A stretch of 64,000 nt of DNA, from positions 73,189 through 137,188 of the forward strand of contig JAJVIP010000005.1 in the NCBI GenBank assembly GCA_022072025.1, written 5' to 3'. Positions within the stretch are counted from its first letter, which is position 1, and each line of letters begins with the position of its first letter. The translations under genes were made by a program, and so were the position numbers. Shown here in pieces: positions 1 to 12,300 of the stretch. The DNA comes from Elusimicrobiota bacterium (GTDB lineage: Bacteria > Elusimicrobiota > Elusimicrobia > F11). The notes beneath the pieces were generated by a model. That model did not search any database. It saw only the letters and a list, made by a program, of their open reading frames with translations, and was not told where the DNA came from.

Positions 1-12
1 GCCGGGGCGACG
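1..12. repeat. Right end of a REP-type palindrome, cut by window edge
   Basis: The first twelve bases, GCCGGGGCGACG, match the right terminus of the REP-like elements found at 26142-26254 and 61137-61255. The remainder of the copy would lie outside the window. Confidence 0.6.
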
Positions 13-244
13 GCGGGCCGTCATTATTCCGCAATACATTACTGACCATATGCACCGGAGTTCAATGTCCCTTTCTGCGGGTTTTGATTGTAAATAGTTG
101 ATTACCAGTTATTTTTATCTATTCTCTGGTCTTATTTTCCCTGGTAAGCGGGGAGTCCCTCCCGTCATACTTCATCAACACGCGTCTCGGTGGCGTGGAT
201 GAGGGGTCGCTCGGGACTTTAAGTTTACTTCGTCGTTCCGCATC
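13..244. other. Intergenic region upstream of the giant gene
   Basis: No open frame of coding character was seen. Short hairpins are present, such as GGGAG/CTCCC near 150-162 and CACGC/GCGTG near 179-197. I could not match them to a known riboswitch or RNA family. The regulon-type promoter of the downstream gene begins at about 245. Confidence 0.4.
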
Positions 245-289
245 TTTTAACCCGACCTTAAGGATTCCTTAATCCCGTCCTGTTACGAT
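245..289 (+). promoter_or_regulatory. Tandem 11-bp TTAA box and -10 for the giant gene
   Basis: Three TTAA-bearing units repeat every 11 bases (TTAA at 247-250, 258-261 and 269-272), including the direct repeat CTTAAGGATTCCTTAA. Two TGTTACGA units with the same period follow (281-299). A -10-like TACGAT lies at 284-289, exactly 11 bases after the last TTAA. The ATG is only 12 bases further on, so the mRNA leader would be about five bases or none. The period and TTAA core resemble PhoB-type sites, especially the cyanobacterial SphR box; the assignment is inferred from four further copies in this window. Confidence 0.6.
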
Positions 290-301
290 TTTGTTACGAC
301 C

Positions 302-3300
302 ATGAAAGAAATCATTTTGTTAACCGACAGGTTAGGTGAGAATCGTCATCCCCTTAAGAGCGGGTGGGTTCGCGCTATCGCAGGACCGGTTTTTATGATG
401 TTTTTGATGATCTCTCCTTCCCTTTTCGCGACACCCTCTGTGAGCAATCTTTTTGCTGTTTCTGAATCTCAAATTGCCGTGAAGTGGAACTCACCTGAAA
501 GTGGACAGCTTACTTTCGAAATTCGCGTGTCATCGGCCGGGCCCATCGATTCGGTTAGTTTTGCCACCTGTCCCATCAATAAAGTGATTTCTTCAAACAC
601 GATTAGCGGGAGACAATTCTCTCTTTCACTGAACGGATTGAGCCTCAACAGCAATTATTATCTATCCGTGCGGGCCATGGGTTCGGACGGCCAATGGAGC
701 GCTTTGTCCACAGTTGGGCCCATCAAATCTGGATTTTTCCTGAAAAGGGAAAATGTCACCCTTCCCTTGGACATGGGAAATCCTGTCATCAAGCTCGCTG
801 ATTTCAACAAAGATGGCGATGCCGCCACCCCCGCTGGACATTATGTGGATGTAGCGGTGGCGGGACGTGTGGGCAATAACACCGAACTTCGCGTGTATCG
901 ATGGGACAACGCACTTGGGACCTATGTCAACGTTCTCAATGATTCTCTTTTGGGCCAGAATCCTCTCCTCGAATGGATTGATGTTGAATTGGACAATGAT
1001 TTGGATCTCATGGTGACCGATAATGTGTCGAAAAAAATCTGGCTGAACCGGGGTCCAGGAGTTTTAACGCCGGCCTTTGTTTCCGATGGTGAGCGTTATC
1101 CATCAAATCTTCCCTCTTTTTCGGAGGGGGCCATGGCCGCCGGAGATGCCAATAACGATGGCCGTGTGGATTTGGCCTTGGTGGGAAAACGAAATTCCGC
1201 GGACGTTCCAACGGTTCGCCTGGCGTTGAACAATGGCGCGGGATTTGATTACAGCGCGACTTCCATTGATCCCTCCAATACGCGACTCGACAATGCCTCC
1301 TTGGCCTGGGGAGACGCGAACCGAGATGGTCGCTTGGATTTGTTGGCTTCGGGAGGAACGTTGTCCGCTCCGGCCCTCATGTTGCTCCAAAATAAAGGGG
1401 ACCGGTTTGAACGAGTTTGGAATATCACGAATGGCGTTTCAGCGGGAGCGGTGGCTTGGGGAGATTATGACCAAGACGGGAAACTGGATTTCGCTGTTCT
1501 TGGAAAATTAAATAACAATTCAGTCACGCTTCGTCTCTATAAAAATATCACGCCTGATTCCGCCAATAGCCCTCCCAATTTTTCATTGGCCACAACGCTC
1601 ACCCCCGGTCTTTTTTCAGGAGATATGACTTCCGGCTCTCTGGCTTGGGGGGATGTCGACAACAATGGAACATTGGATTTGCTCGTGATGGGTCACGATA
1701 CACTTCAACCCCGCCTTTTGGTTTTCCTCAACACAGATAGAGGAGCCAATCCGAACAACTGGACGAAAGTGGAACCGCTTGGGGCCATGGGCGGCTTGTC
1801 CAAGGGATCTTTGGCTTTTGGAAATTTTGACGGCGACCAGGATCTTGATTTTATCACCGCTGGCTTTGATGGCGCGTCACTACGGTTTGTGGTCTTTGAA
1901 AATCTAACCCATTCCGCCGTTCATCCTCACAACAATGGCCTCCCGGGCCCTCCCAGCAATCTGGCCGCTCAAACCAGCGAGGGCCATTTGCTGCTCACCT
2001 GGACCTCTCCTTCCAATGATGAAACCGAACCCGCGGGTCTCATGTTTGAAGTGCAAGTCTCGTCTATCAATTTTGCCTTAAACCCCACCACCTTCAGTGT
2101 GACCGGCGTTCACGGCTCGCCCCTCATGGGAAACTATCTCGCCAGTTTTGTCTCTCCCACTCTTCGGGGGGTGAAATTGAGTTTGTTGGATGGCGCCACT
2201 TATTATTGGCGGGTTCGAGCCATTGACGCGGGGCTTCAAAAGGGGGGCTGGGCCACGCAAGGCCCCGTTTATTTTCCGCCGGTTCCTCCCAACAACATCA
2301 CCGATTTGGTGGCGGTGACGGGGGCGCAAGTCTCCCTCACCTGGACAGCCCCGAGCGCGCGCGGCGACGGAAAAGCTCCGGTGAACGGATATGAGCTTTA
2401 CCAATCAAACGCCCTTTCCCCCGATCCCAATAATTTGACGTCCACTGATTGGACGAAATTGAATATCCCAATTCCAGTTGAAAACCCAGGACGGACACAA
2501 TCGCTGACGGTGACGGGGTTGATTCCGTTTGCGAATTACTGGTTCGCGATACGGGCCACCAATGGAAAATCCTTCGCGGTTGTGCCTGGAAGCGCCACGG
2601 CCAGGGCGGGGCGGTTCCGATTGGCCAATGAGATCGTTCCACTGTCCTCGGCCACCCAGCGCGGCTCATTGGCGTGGGGAGACCTCAACAATGACAATTA
2701 TTTGGATTATGTGATTTCCGGCCAAAGCCAAGAAGTGAACACGAAAGTTTTCCTCTACAACGCCACCTCCAAACAATTTGTGCTGGGCCAGAAATTGCCG
2801 GAGATCATGTCCGAGTCCTCGCTCGCTTTGGCCGACTATGACAATGACGGTTTTCTTGATTTGGCCCTCAAAGGACGTTTGAGTCCGGCCAATCAAACTT
2901 CAAACCGCCTTCTGATTTATCGTAATCGCGGAACAAACCAATCCATCAACAATATCTTTGAAGAGGCGATTGATTCGCGGTTGATTGACGCCGCGTTGGA
3001 CACAGGTGCTTGGGGACAAGTTCAATGGGCTGATTACAACATGGATGGCAGCCAAGATGTCATTTTTACCGGGTCGAATGCCGGACTTGTGGCTTTGCGA
3101 AATGACCCTTTCACTCATGATTTCTCGACAGTAGTCCTTTCAACTGAGACCCAAAACACCACAAGTGGTTCGATGGCGTGGGCCGACGTGGATACCGACG
3201 GAGATGTGGATGTGGCGTTGGCCACGAGCAAACATACCCTTATCTTAACCAATGACGGTACCGGAAATTTTGTGAAGGCCTCGCAAATGGAGGCTCTGAT

Positions 3301-6300
3301 CAACAGCGCGTTGGCATGGGGTGATTACAACAACGATGGTTACTGGGATTTGGGTGTGTCGGGCCGCACCAGCGGATCGTCCGCTCAAACGCGGCTTCGC
3401 ATTTATCCTGGTGTGGGAACCGGTCAGTATGGCGACAATTTCATCGCGCTCTCAACTCCGGTTCATTCGGGAAGTCAATTGAATGGCATGCTCGCGTGGG
3501 CGGATGTTGACAATGATGGTTACCCTGAATTGACGGCATCGGGCTATCTCAACGATGTGACGGGTCCCAAACGTTTTCTCATTTATTCGAATTTGCACGC
3601 GACGCGGCCTGACACCTTTGAAGCCATCGATTTTCCCCTGGGCAAGGAAGACGGAATGCACAGCGGAGCTTTGGCGGCGGGGGATTATGATAATGATGGC
3701 GACGCCGATCTTCTATTGATGGGAGCGGCCTCTTCCGGCGGTTTTGACGCTCCCCAAACCTTTCTTCTTGAAAATCTTCAAACTCAATATGGCGCCGGTC
3801 GGATTCCCTGGGACCAACCCACTTCCGCGAGTTCCGCGTTTAATGCCGCCACGGGACTTGTGACCTTGGAATGGAATCCTCCCTCTTCTCCGCTGGGACC
3901 AAACAAAATACTTTCGTATGCCCTTTCGGTGGTTGAACAAGGGACGTCCAAGAAGATTATCTCTCCGGCCTATGGGTCGCCTCTCATGGGAAATTATTTG
4001 GTGCATGGCCCCGGGCCCATTCGTTGGAAAGGCCATTTGCCCGATTCCAAAACCTACCAATGGCAAGTGCAGGTGGTGGACGCGGCTCTTCAACGGGCGG
4101 GCACCCTGCCGGTTCAAACCATTTCTATTCCGGCCATTCCACCCTCCAAAATTACCGATTTGTCCGGTGTTCCAGGGGCCCAAGTTCGTTTGACCTGGAC
4201 AGCGCCCGGGGATGATGGCCGAACCGGGACCGTAGCCAAGTATCGAATTTATTATTCACCGAACAGTTTCAACGCACCGAACGAACCGGGTGTGTCCCAA
4301 ATGATTTTGGATGCGGCGTTGGCCAACCCTCCTTTGGTTCGCGGCGGCCTAACCGAAGTCCGTGAGGTGAGCGGGCTTAAACCCGGGCAACTTTATTTTT
4401 TCCGAGTGGTCGCTGAAGATAAAAATGGAATGGCGGCCTCCGAACTCAGTGACACGGTGCAGATCACGCCCACGCATTTTTCTATGGAGACTTTCGCCAA
4501 CAACCTGGGTTTGGCCAGTGGCGCCTTGGGTTTGGCGCAATTGAATCCAACAGACAACCGCATGGATATTGTGGCGTTGGGCGCTGATACATTAACTCAA
4601 GAACTCTTAGCGTTTATGGGCCAGACGGATGGTGGATATATTCCTGTCCCCCTTGCGGGATCCAACAATGGATTAAAAGACGCCGCTTTGGCCTTGGCCG
4701 ATTTGGACCGAAACGGATACGTGGACGCGCTTGTTTCAGGCACGTTTCCAGGAACCCCTCCCACCTCCGTGACCCGACTCTATATGAATTCGGCCCAAGG
4801 TTGGACGCTTTCAGGCCAAACTTTTCCACCCATGAGTCGGGGTTCGTTCGCGGTGGGAGATGTGGACAACGATGGCGATTCGGATATTGTGGCGGTGGGC
4901 GCCGGCGTTTCAGGGGTTCGATGGTTTGAACAAAAAATCGTGAACGGTGTCACTCAGTGGGATCTCAGCAAAACCCTTTGGAATGTTTCTTTCTCAACCG
5001 GCGCATCTCTGGCCTTGGCCGATATCGACAATGATGGCGATTTGGACATGGCTGTGGCGGGTTTTGACGGGGCGCGGGCTCAGTTGATGGTTCTCAAACA
5101 AGAGGGAGGGGTGTTCTCTTTGTTTCAAGAACCCTTTGGATCCAACGATGGTATCACCAATTCATCTCTTGCCTGGGCCGATGTCAATTTGGATGGAAAA
5201 TGGGATTTGGTGGCCCTGGGGCAACGGCAAGGGAACAGTTCGCAAATTGGTATTTTCGAACAAACCTCAAATCCCAACACGCCCTTTGTATTTCATGCTT
5301 TTAACACGCCTGGGGCCTCTCAACCGTTGCACACGGGTGGTTCAGGCTCAGGGGCGCTGGCGGTGGGAGATCTGAACCATGATGGATATCCGGACTTGGT
5401 GGCGGCCGGTTTGGATTCACAAGCCAACAAAGGACGATTGTTGGTGTATTTGAATGACAAGGCCGGTTTCGCTGCGGGCGCTCTCACATGGTCCGTTCAA
5501 GAACCGTTGGGCCCACAACAAGGGCTCACGAAACCGTCGGTGGTCTTGGGTCACATGGATGAAGATGATGATTTGGATGTAGTGGTGATGGGGCTTGAGG
5601 GAACCAAACCCGTTCTTCGTCTTCTTAGAAATTTACAATCCGATCACGGCCAAACCGCAAATGCTCCTCCGCCTGTGCCCAGTCTGTCGGTTTCCCAAAA
5701 TGGCGCGTTGGCCACCTTAAAATGGGGGGTGGGGGCGGCAGCGGACCTTGACAAGAAAGCCATCACGGCCGATTTCAGTATTCGTTACCGCCAAAATGGC
5801 GTTATGAGAAACCTTCTCACCGAACAACAGTCCTCGCCTCTTTACGCCAATGCACCCACCATCGGCCACGGCAATGTAGCAGAGTTGAGCCGCCAGTTAA
5901 CACTCATGGACAACACCACCTATTACGTGAAGGTTCGTTCGGTGGACACAGGTTTTCGTTCCAGTGATTGGTCACCAGAAGTGATGATTGATATTTCGAA
6001 TGTGCCTCCTGCCGATATCAATGATTTTGTGGCTCGTTCTGCCTCCAAAATCGAACTTACTTGGACTGCTCCCGGAGGCGATGGCCCCGTGGGACAACTG
6101 GCCAGTTATGACATTCGTCAGTCGAACACTCCCATTGATCCCAACAACTTCGCGGCATTTTTAGCGCTTCCTTCTGTTTCCAATATTCCTCTGCCACAAC
6201 CGGTGGGGAAAAAAGAATCCATGATGTTGACAGGCTTGAGCGCGGGGGGGGTCTATTATTTTGGGATTCGGGGTCTCGACAGCGCGGGTCTCCCAACCAA

Positions 6301-9300
6301 AATTTCGACGGCGAGCGCCGTGGCGGGCGTGTTTCGTTTGGCTCAGATTTATACAGGCGTGGGGAATACGGTTCCGGCCCTTTTTGATTACAACAACGAC
6401 AACCAAGCCGACCTGCTTCTGGCGGGAGAAGACAATCTTCAAGCCTGGAGAGGGGACGGCGTTCAGTTCACGCCTGACACTGCTGTGAATTTAACAGGAA
6501 TCAAGGCGCCCGCGCTCGCAGCCTTGGATTGGAACAGAGATGGGAAGGGCGATTTTGTGGTGGCGGGCGATCAAAATGGAAAAAAGACATGGGTGTATAG
6601 AAACAACAAACCCGCCACTCCGGCTTTTGTGTTGGTTTCCAGTACCACCCTTCCTGGATTTACCGAAGGTTCTTGGGGAGCGGCCGATGTGGATCACGAT
6701 GGGGATGTGGACCTGGCCGCAGTGGGAAATGGGCTGGACGGCATTTATCTTTTTAGAAATGTCGCGAACCTCACCCCTCTCTCCCCTTTTGTTCCGGAGA
6801 AAATTTCGAATGTGACTTTGACTGGGGGCGCTTCGTTGGTCTGGTTGGACGTGAACAACGATGGCCACTTGGATCTCGCTGTGGCCGGCGCTGACAATTC
6901 CCTCACGCCGCGGCTCATGGTTTTGTTGGGGCAATCCGCCGGTTTTTCATTGCCCATCGATGTGTTTAATGCCGATGGGTTCCGTGAGGCCGCCTTGGCC
7001 GCCGCTGATTTCAATGCCGATGGTTTAAGCGATCTTGTCATCACAGGCCGGCGACGAGGGGACGGCATTACCTATAAATTTACGCAGGTCCTCATCAATC
7101 AAACTTCGCCATCCAACCCCGGCCAAATTCAGTTCACCGTCGGCACTCTTCCGGGAGATGGAATCTCATCCGGCATCAATGAAACGAGCGGACTGGCCGT
7201 TGGAGACATCAACAACGACGGAAAAATAGATGTGGTGGTGTCGGGTGAAGATCAATCGAGCGATAAACGGCTCCTGCTCTATCTCAATCAACTTTCCGCG
7301 CCGTGGATCTTGACGGAGCCGCTGGGACGGAAAAAAGGACTCGGCCAATCACGCGTGGCTTTTGTTGATCAGGACGTTGATGGCGATCTGGAATTGGTGG
7401 TGACAGGCTTTGATGACCAGAACAACAAAAAAGTGTTGGTGTTTAAAAATGAATCGCGTGAGGACCGATTGGCGGCGGGAACGAATATCCCCCCCAATCC
7501 TCCTGCGAATATTTCGGTTTCGCTGAGCGGGAGCCAAATAACACTCAGTTGGGACAAAAGTGTGGATGCGGGGTCCAATGGAACGCTCACGCCCTCGAAC
7601 GCCATGAATTATGAAATCGAGGCGATCAAAGCGCCAGCGTCCAATCCCCTCCAGACATCGGTGGCCCTCAGCACGGCCATGGCGTCGCCCCTTCTGGGCA
7701 ATATTATTCCCAAACGGGACGCGCGGATTTCCACCACCTTGTTCGGTTCCGATGCGCACACCTATTCTTTCCGTGTTCGCGCGGTGGACGCGGGGTTATC
7801 GCCAGGTCCTTGGTCCGAGCCGCCGGTGACGCAATTTATTCCTCAGATTCGGCCGGGAACCATCAGCAACTTGGAAGCCACGTCGGGAACCCAAGTCAAT
7901 TTAACGTGGACCGCTAGCGGAGCCGATGGAAATGTGGGAACCGCTTCGTCCTATGACTTGCGCTATTGGACGGGCGCGGGGGGATACGCCTCCGGAACCT
8001 CTGTGCCCCTTCCGGCACCCAAATCGAGTGGGTCGTTGGAACGTGCCGTGGTCACAGGTTTAAATCCGGGTCAAACCTACAGTTTCGCCATTGAGGCGTT
8101 GGATGAAAATGGGGTTCGTTCTCTGACCAGCAACGCGGTGACGGCCATCGCCGGACTTTTTGAATTGTCCCAGGAACTGCCTGGACTCAAAGGCGGTTCG
8201 GTGGCCCTGGGGCGAGCCTTTGGAAACAACATGGCTTTTGCCGTCTTGGGGTCAAGCGCAGGTGGAACCGGCAGCGCTCTTGTGTATGAACGGAACGGGA
8301 ACACCTTCACCCTCAAACAAGATCTGAGTAAAAAATTCCGTTCTGGCGCGGCGGCTTGGGCCGACTACAACAACGACGGAAAACTGGACTTGGTGATGGG
8401 GGGCGTGGAATCTTTCTTCACTTCCACTCAAGGAAAAATTTATTTTTTTAGAAACAATGGAGCCCAACTCATTGAAGACACTGGATTGGCGATTTCCGCT
8501 CAGGCGAACAGTTTGGCCTGGGCCGACTTCGACAACGATGGCGATATGGATTTGTTGGTGGGAGGTCAAAACTCCGCCAGCTCGTTTTTCACGCGGGTGT
8601 ACGAAAATCGCGGCGGCGCCTTCGTCCAAGTTTGGGATAAACCATGGGGAGGGACAGCCACTTGGATTGATGAGGACCACGATGGATCCATCGATATTGT
8701 GGCTTCAGGAAAATCGTTTTCCGCCTCCTCCTCCAAAACCGTTCTTTATCACAACGTGCTCTTGAGCGACCCGACCACCTATTTCTCCGATCCCACCCCC
8801 GCCGAAACCTTGACCTCGACCGATCAAGGCGTTGTGGCGGTGGGTGATTTGAACAGGGACGGCTGGAGTGACGTCGCATTGGCTGGACGGGATACTCTGG
8901 CGCCTCTGCGGGTGTTTCTCAACACGGGTAATCGTACTTTCAATACTTCCTCACCGATCAATTTGGGCCTTCAGTTGAGTTCCGCCTCCTTGGTGTGGGG
9001 CGACTTGGATTACAACGGCTGGAGTGATTTGGTCGCGTCGGGATATGACGGAACCCGAAACCGTTTCTTGATTTATTTGAATCAGAATGGAACCTTAAGC
9101 GCTCCGCAAGAACCCTTGGGATCGGAAGCGATTATGGGAAGCTTGACTCTTGGCGACGGCGACGCAAACGGCGGGGATGGAGATGTGGACGTTTTGGTCT
9201 CGGGTGAAAATGGCGCGGGTGTTCCCAAACTTCAATATTTAAAAAATGTGAAAGATATGGACGGTTCCTCCAACGCCGCGCCTGCAAAGGTCGATCCAGT

Positions 9301-12300
9301 GACAGTGACCGCGGTTGGGGCTGAGTTGACCTTGAGTTGGACCGCTCCAAGCGATGACCATGCGCCGGGGTCCGCCCTTTTCTACGGGATTCGCGTGGCC
9401 ACTGTTCCCTTGGCGAGCGCCAACACCTTCGTGAAAAGTTACGGGGCTGCCGCTCCCTTCCAAGGAGTTCATGGCACAAACACCTTGAGATTGCGGGTGA
9501 GAGATGGCCATACCTATTACTGGTCGGTTCGGGCGATTGACCCCTCTTTCCGCGAAGGGCCTGAAAGTGAGGTCGGGTCTCTCCCCATCAATGGGATCGC
9601 GCCGGCGACCGTAGTGGATTTGAGAGCGTCCCTGGGGCTTCAAGTCAAACTTCAATGGACGGCGCCGGGTGAAGATGGGACCCAAGGCCAAGCCGCGGAA
9701 TATGACATTCGTTACCGCGAAACAAATGATCCGAATTCTTATCCACCTTTCCCCTCGGATCCGTCATGGCGATCGATTAATAATTTGGTTTCACTGCCCA
9801 CGCCGCAAGTGGCCGGAAGCGCGGAAGAATTGTTGGTGAGCGGTCTTCGTGCCGGCCAGCTGTATCAATTCGGAATCCGCGCCAAGGACGCTTCGGGGAA
9901 TTGGTCGGGAGCCTCCAACATCAGCAGCGCCATCGCCTCCGGATTTTCATTACAAAAAACTTTTTTTGGAAAATCAGTTGGTCTTGAAAATGGGGCTTTG
10001 GCCGCGGGTGATTTCGATAATGATGGAAACCTGGATTTTGTGGTGGCCGGCGCTTCGGGTTCGGTGCGCCTCACTCAGCTCTATAAAAACAACGGATCCG
10101 CCAATTTCACAACCATCGATCGGGATTTAAACAACAATCCGTTCCTGGGTTTGGAGCGCGCCGCCATCGCGGTGGGCGACATCGACAACGACCCGCAGGG
10201 TCTTCTTGATTTTGCCGTGGCCGGCCGGGACGCGACGCAAGCGCGCCTCACCCTGTACAAACAGCAAAACCCCGGACAGTTCAGTCAGGTCAGTTTGGAC
10301 TCTTACGGAGCGGTGGATGGCTCATTGGCGTTTGGCGACATTGATGGGGACGGCGATCCCGATTTGGCCATCATGGGTCAAGATCTTTCAGGCGCGGCTT
10401 ATCGGTTGCTGGTTTTGGAAAACACCAACAATGGATTTGTGTATAAAAACAACTGGGACTTAAGCGCCAGTTCCGGCGTGTCCCAAGGTCAGCTGATGTT
10501 GGCCGATATGAACGCGGATGGGCGGTTGGATTTGGTGGTCTTGGGCCGTCGCAGCGCCAATCCGTTTATATCCAACCTGCGCGTGTTCCTTCACAGCGGA
10601 GACAACAATCTTCCCTACGCGTCGGGGCTCATCGTGGAAGCCCTGAGTTTTTCGAATGCCAGCATGGCTCTTTCAGATATCGACAACGATGGCGATCTGG
10701 ACATTTTTGCCAACCTCTCCAGTCAACCGCGTTTCTATAAAAACAATTTGGTTGAAACCGGAACCTTCGGGTTCACGATTCAGCGACTGGGGCTTCCCTC
10801 CCTTCGCGCCGGCCAGGCGGCCTTTGCGGATGTCAATGTCGACGGTTTTGTGGATGTGGCTCTCTCAGGAATATCGGGGAGCAAACGAAAGTTGATGATC
10901 GTCCCTCAAAACAATGTGGGCGGGGTCTCCTTGGGTTTTGATTTGTCCCAGGCCAAAGAAATTTATGGCGTGGATCAGGGCCTCGAAAATTCCGCGCTGG
11001 CTTTCGGCGATTTCGATAAAGACGGCGATCCGGATTTGCTGGTGTTGGGCAAAGACAACAGTTTTCCGGTGTCCCGTCAGTTTGCGTTGTTAAAGAATTT
11101 GGAAATCGATCCCTTGAATCCCGGCCGTTCCAATCCGGCCCCGGCGGCCCCGAGTGCGGCGGGTGTCAGCTATCGGTTCGATGGGACGACTCTTAAAATA
11201 CGTTGGACCCCCGCCACCGATTCACAGGCCAATGGCCCGGCATCCGAACATTCATTGTCTTATGCGGTTCAGGTGAGGTCTGGCGATGGATCCATTTCTT
11301 ATTTATCAGGGTCCTATGGAAGTCCGCTGCTCGGGTCTTTCGTGCGGCCTTCCAAAGTGGACGGAAAATTGGAATTGCCCATTCGTATTTTATCCGGCGG
11401 CGGCAGCGCGGAGGATCGATCGGTTCGAATTCGCGCCATTGACGCCAGTTTGCAACCGGGGCCCTGGTCGGGTTGGTCCACCCAAAACTTGGACAAGGTG
11501 AGCGCTCCTCAAAACCCTGTTGGAACGGTGAACGCTTTCGACAAAATTACATGGTCGTGGAGTGAGCCCGTCACAAAACAGGGGCTTTTGGGGTACCGTG
11601 TGACCAAGTTGGATGGCACTCCGGTGTCACCCCAGCTGGGCGTGAGCGTCACCTCGTGGCAGGAGACGGGGCTTCTTTCAAACACGGCCGTTTCACGCCG
11701 CATCGAATCTTTTAATTCCATTATGAGTTCCGCCACACAGGGGGTGTCAGCTCTGACCAGTGTTCGCAGTTTCACGGGTGTTCCTGATGCGCCGAACAAT
11801 CTCACCGTTTCGCTTCCACCCTCCTCCGATGTCTATGATCAAATGCTGTTGGTGTGGTCGGACGGCACCCCGCTCCCCAATGGCGGCGTGGACCGGCAAG
11901 CGGAAGGTTATCGGGTGGAACGTGCAAGCCATCCCACCGGCGTGTTTGTTCAGGTGGCCGAAATTGTGCCAGCGGCTCTTCAATATGTGGACACCGGTCT
12001 CGCTCCCAACACCTCTTATTATTACCGGGTGAAAGGTTTCAATGGTTTCGGCGGAGCGGGACAAGGGGTGAGTGGAGCTTCTCCCATTGAAGGCCGCTTG
12101 ACCCGTTCTCAGAAACCGCTCACTCCCATTTTTTCGAATGTCTATCCAAGCTCCATAACCCTTCGATGGTTGAGCGATCACCCCATTGGCTCTCGGTTTG
12201 AAATTCAAATGTCCACGGTGGCCAACTATTCGGCCGCGATCTATTCAACGGTGACCACGCGTTTAAGCATGGCTTCGCCGCTTTTTGGGAGCGTGGACGG

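Noticed and set aside
13-244. Riboswitch upstream of the giant gene
   Set aside because: Only short local hairpins were seen, no known conserved core, and the promoter lies downstream of this stretch, so it would not be in the leader.
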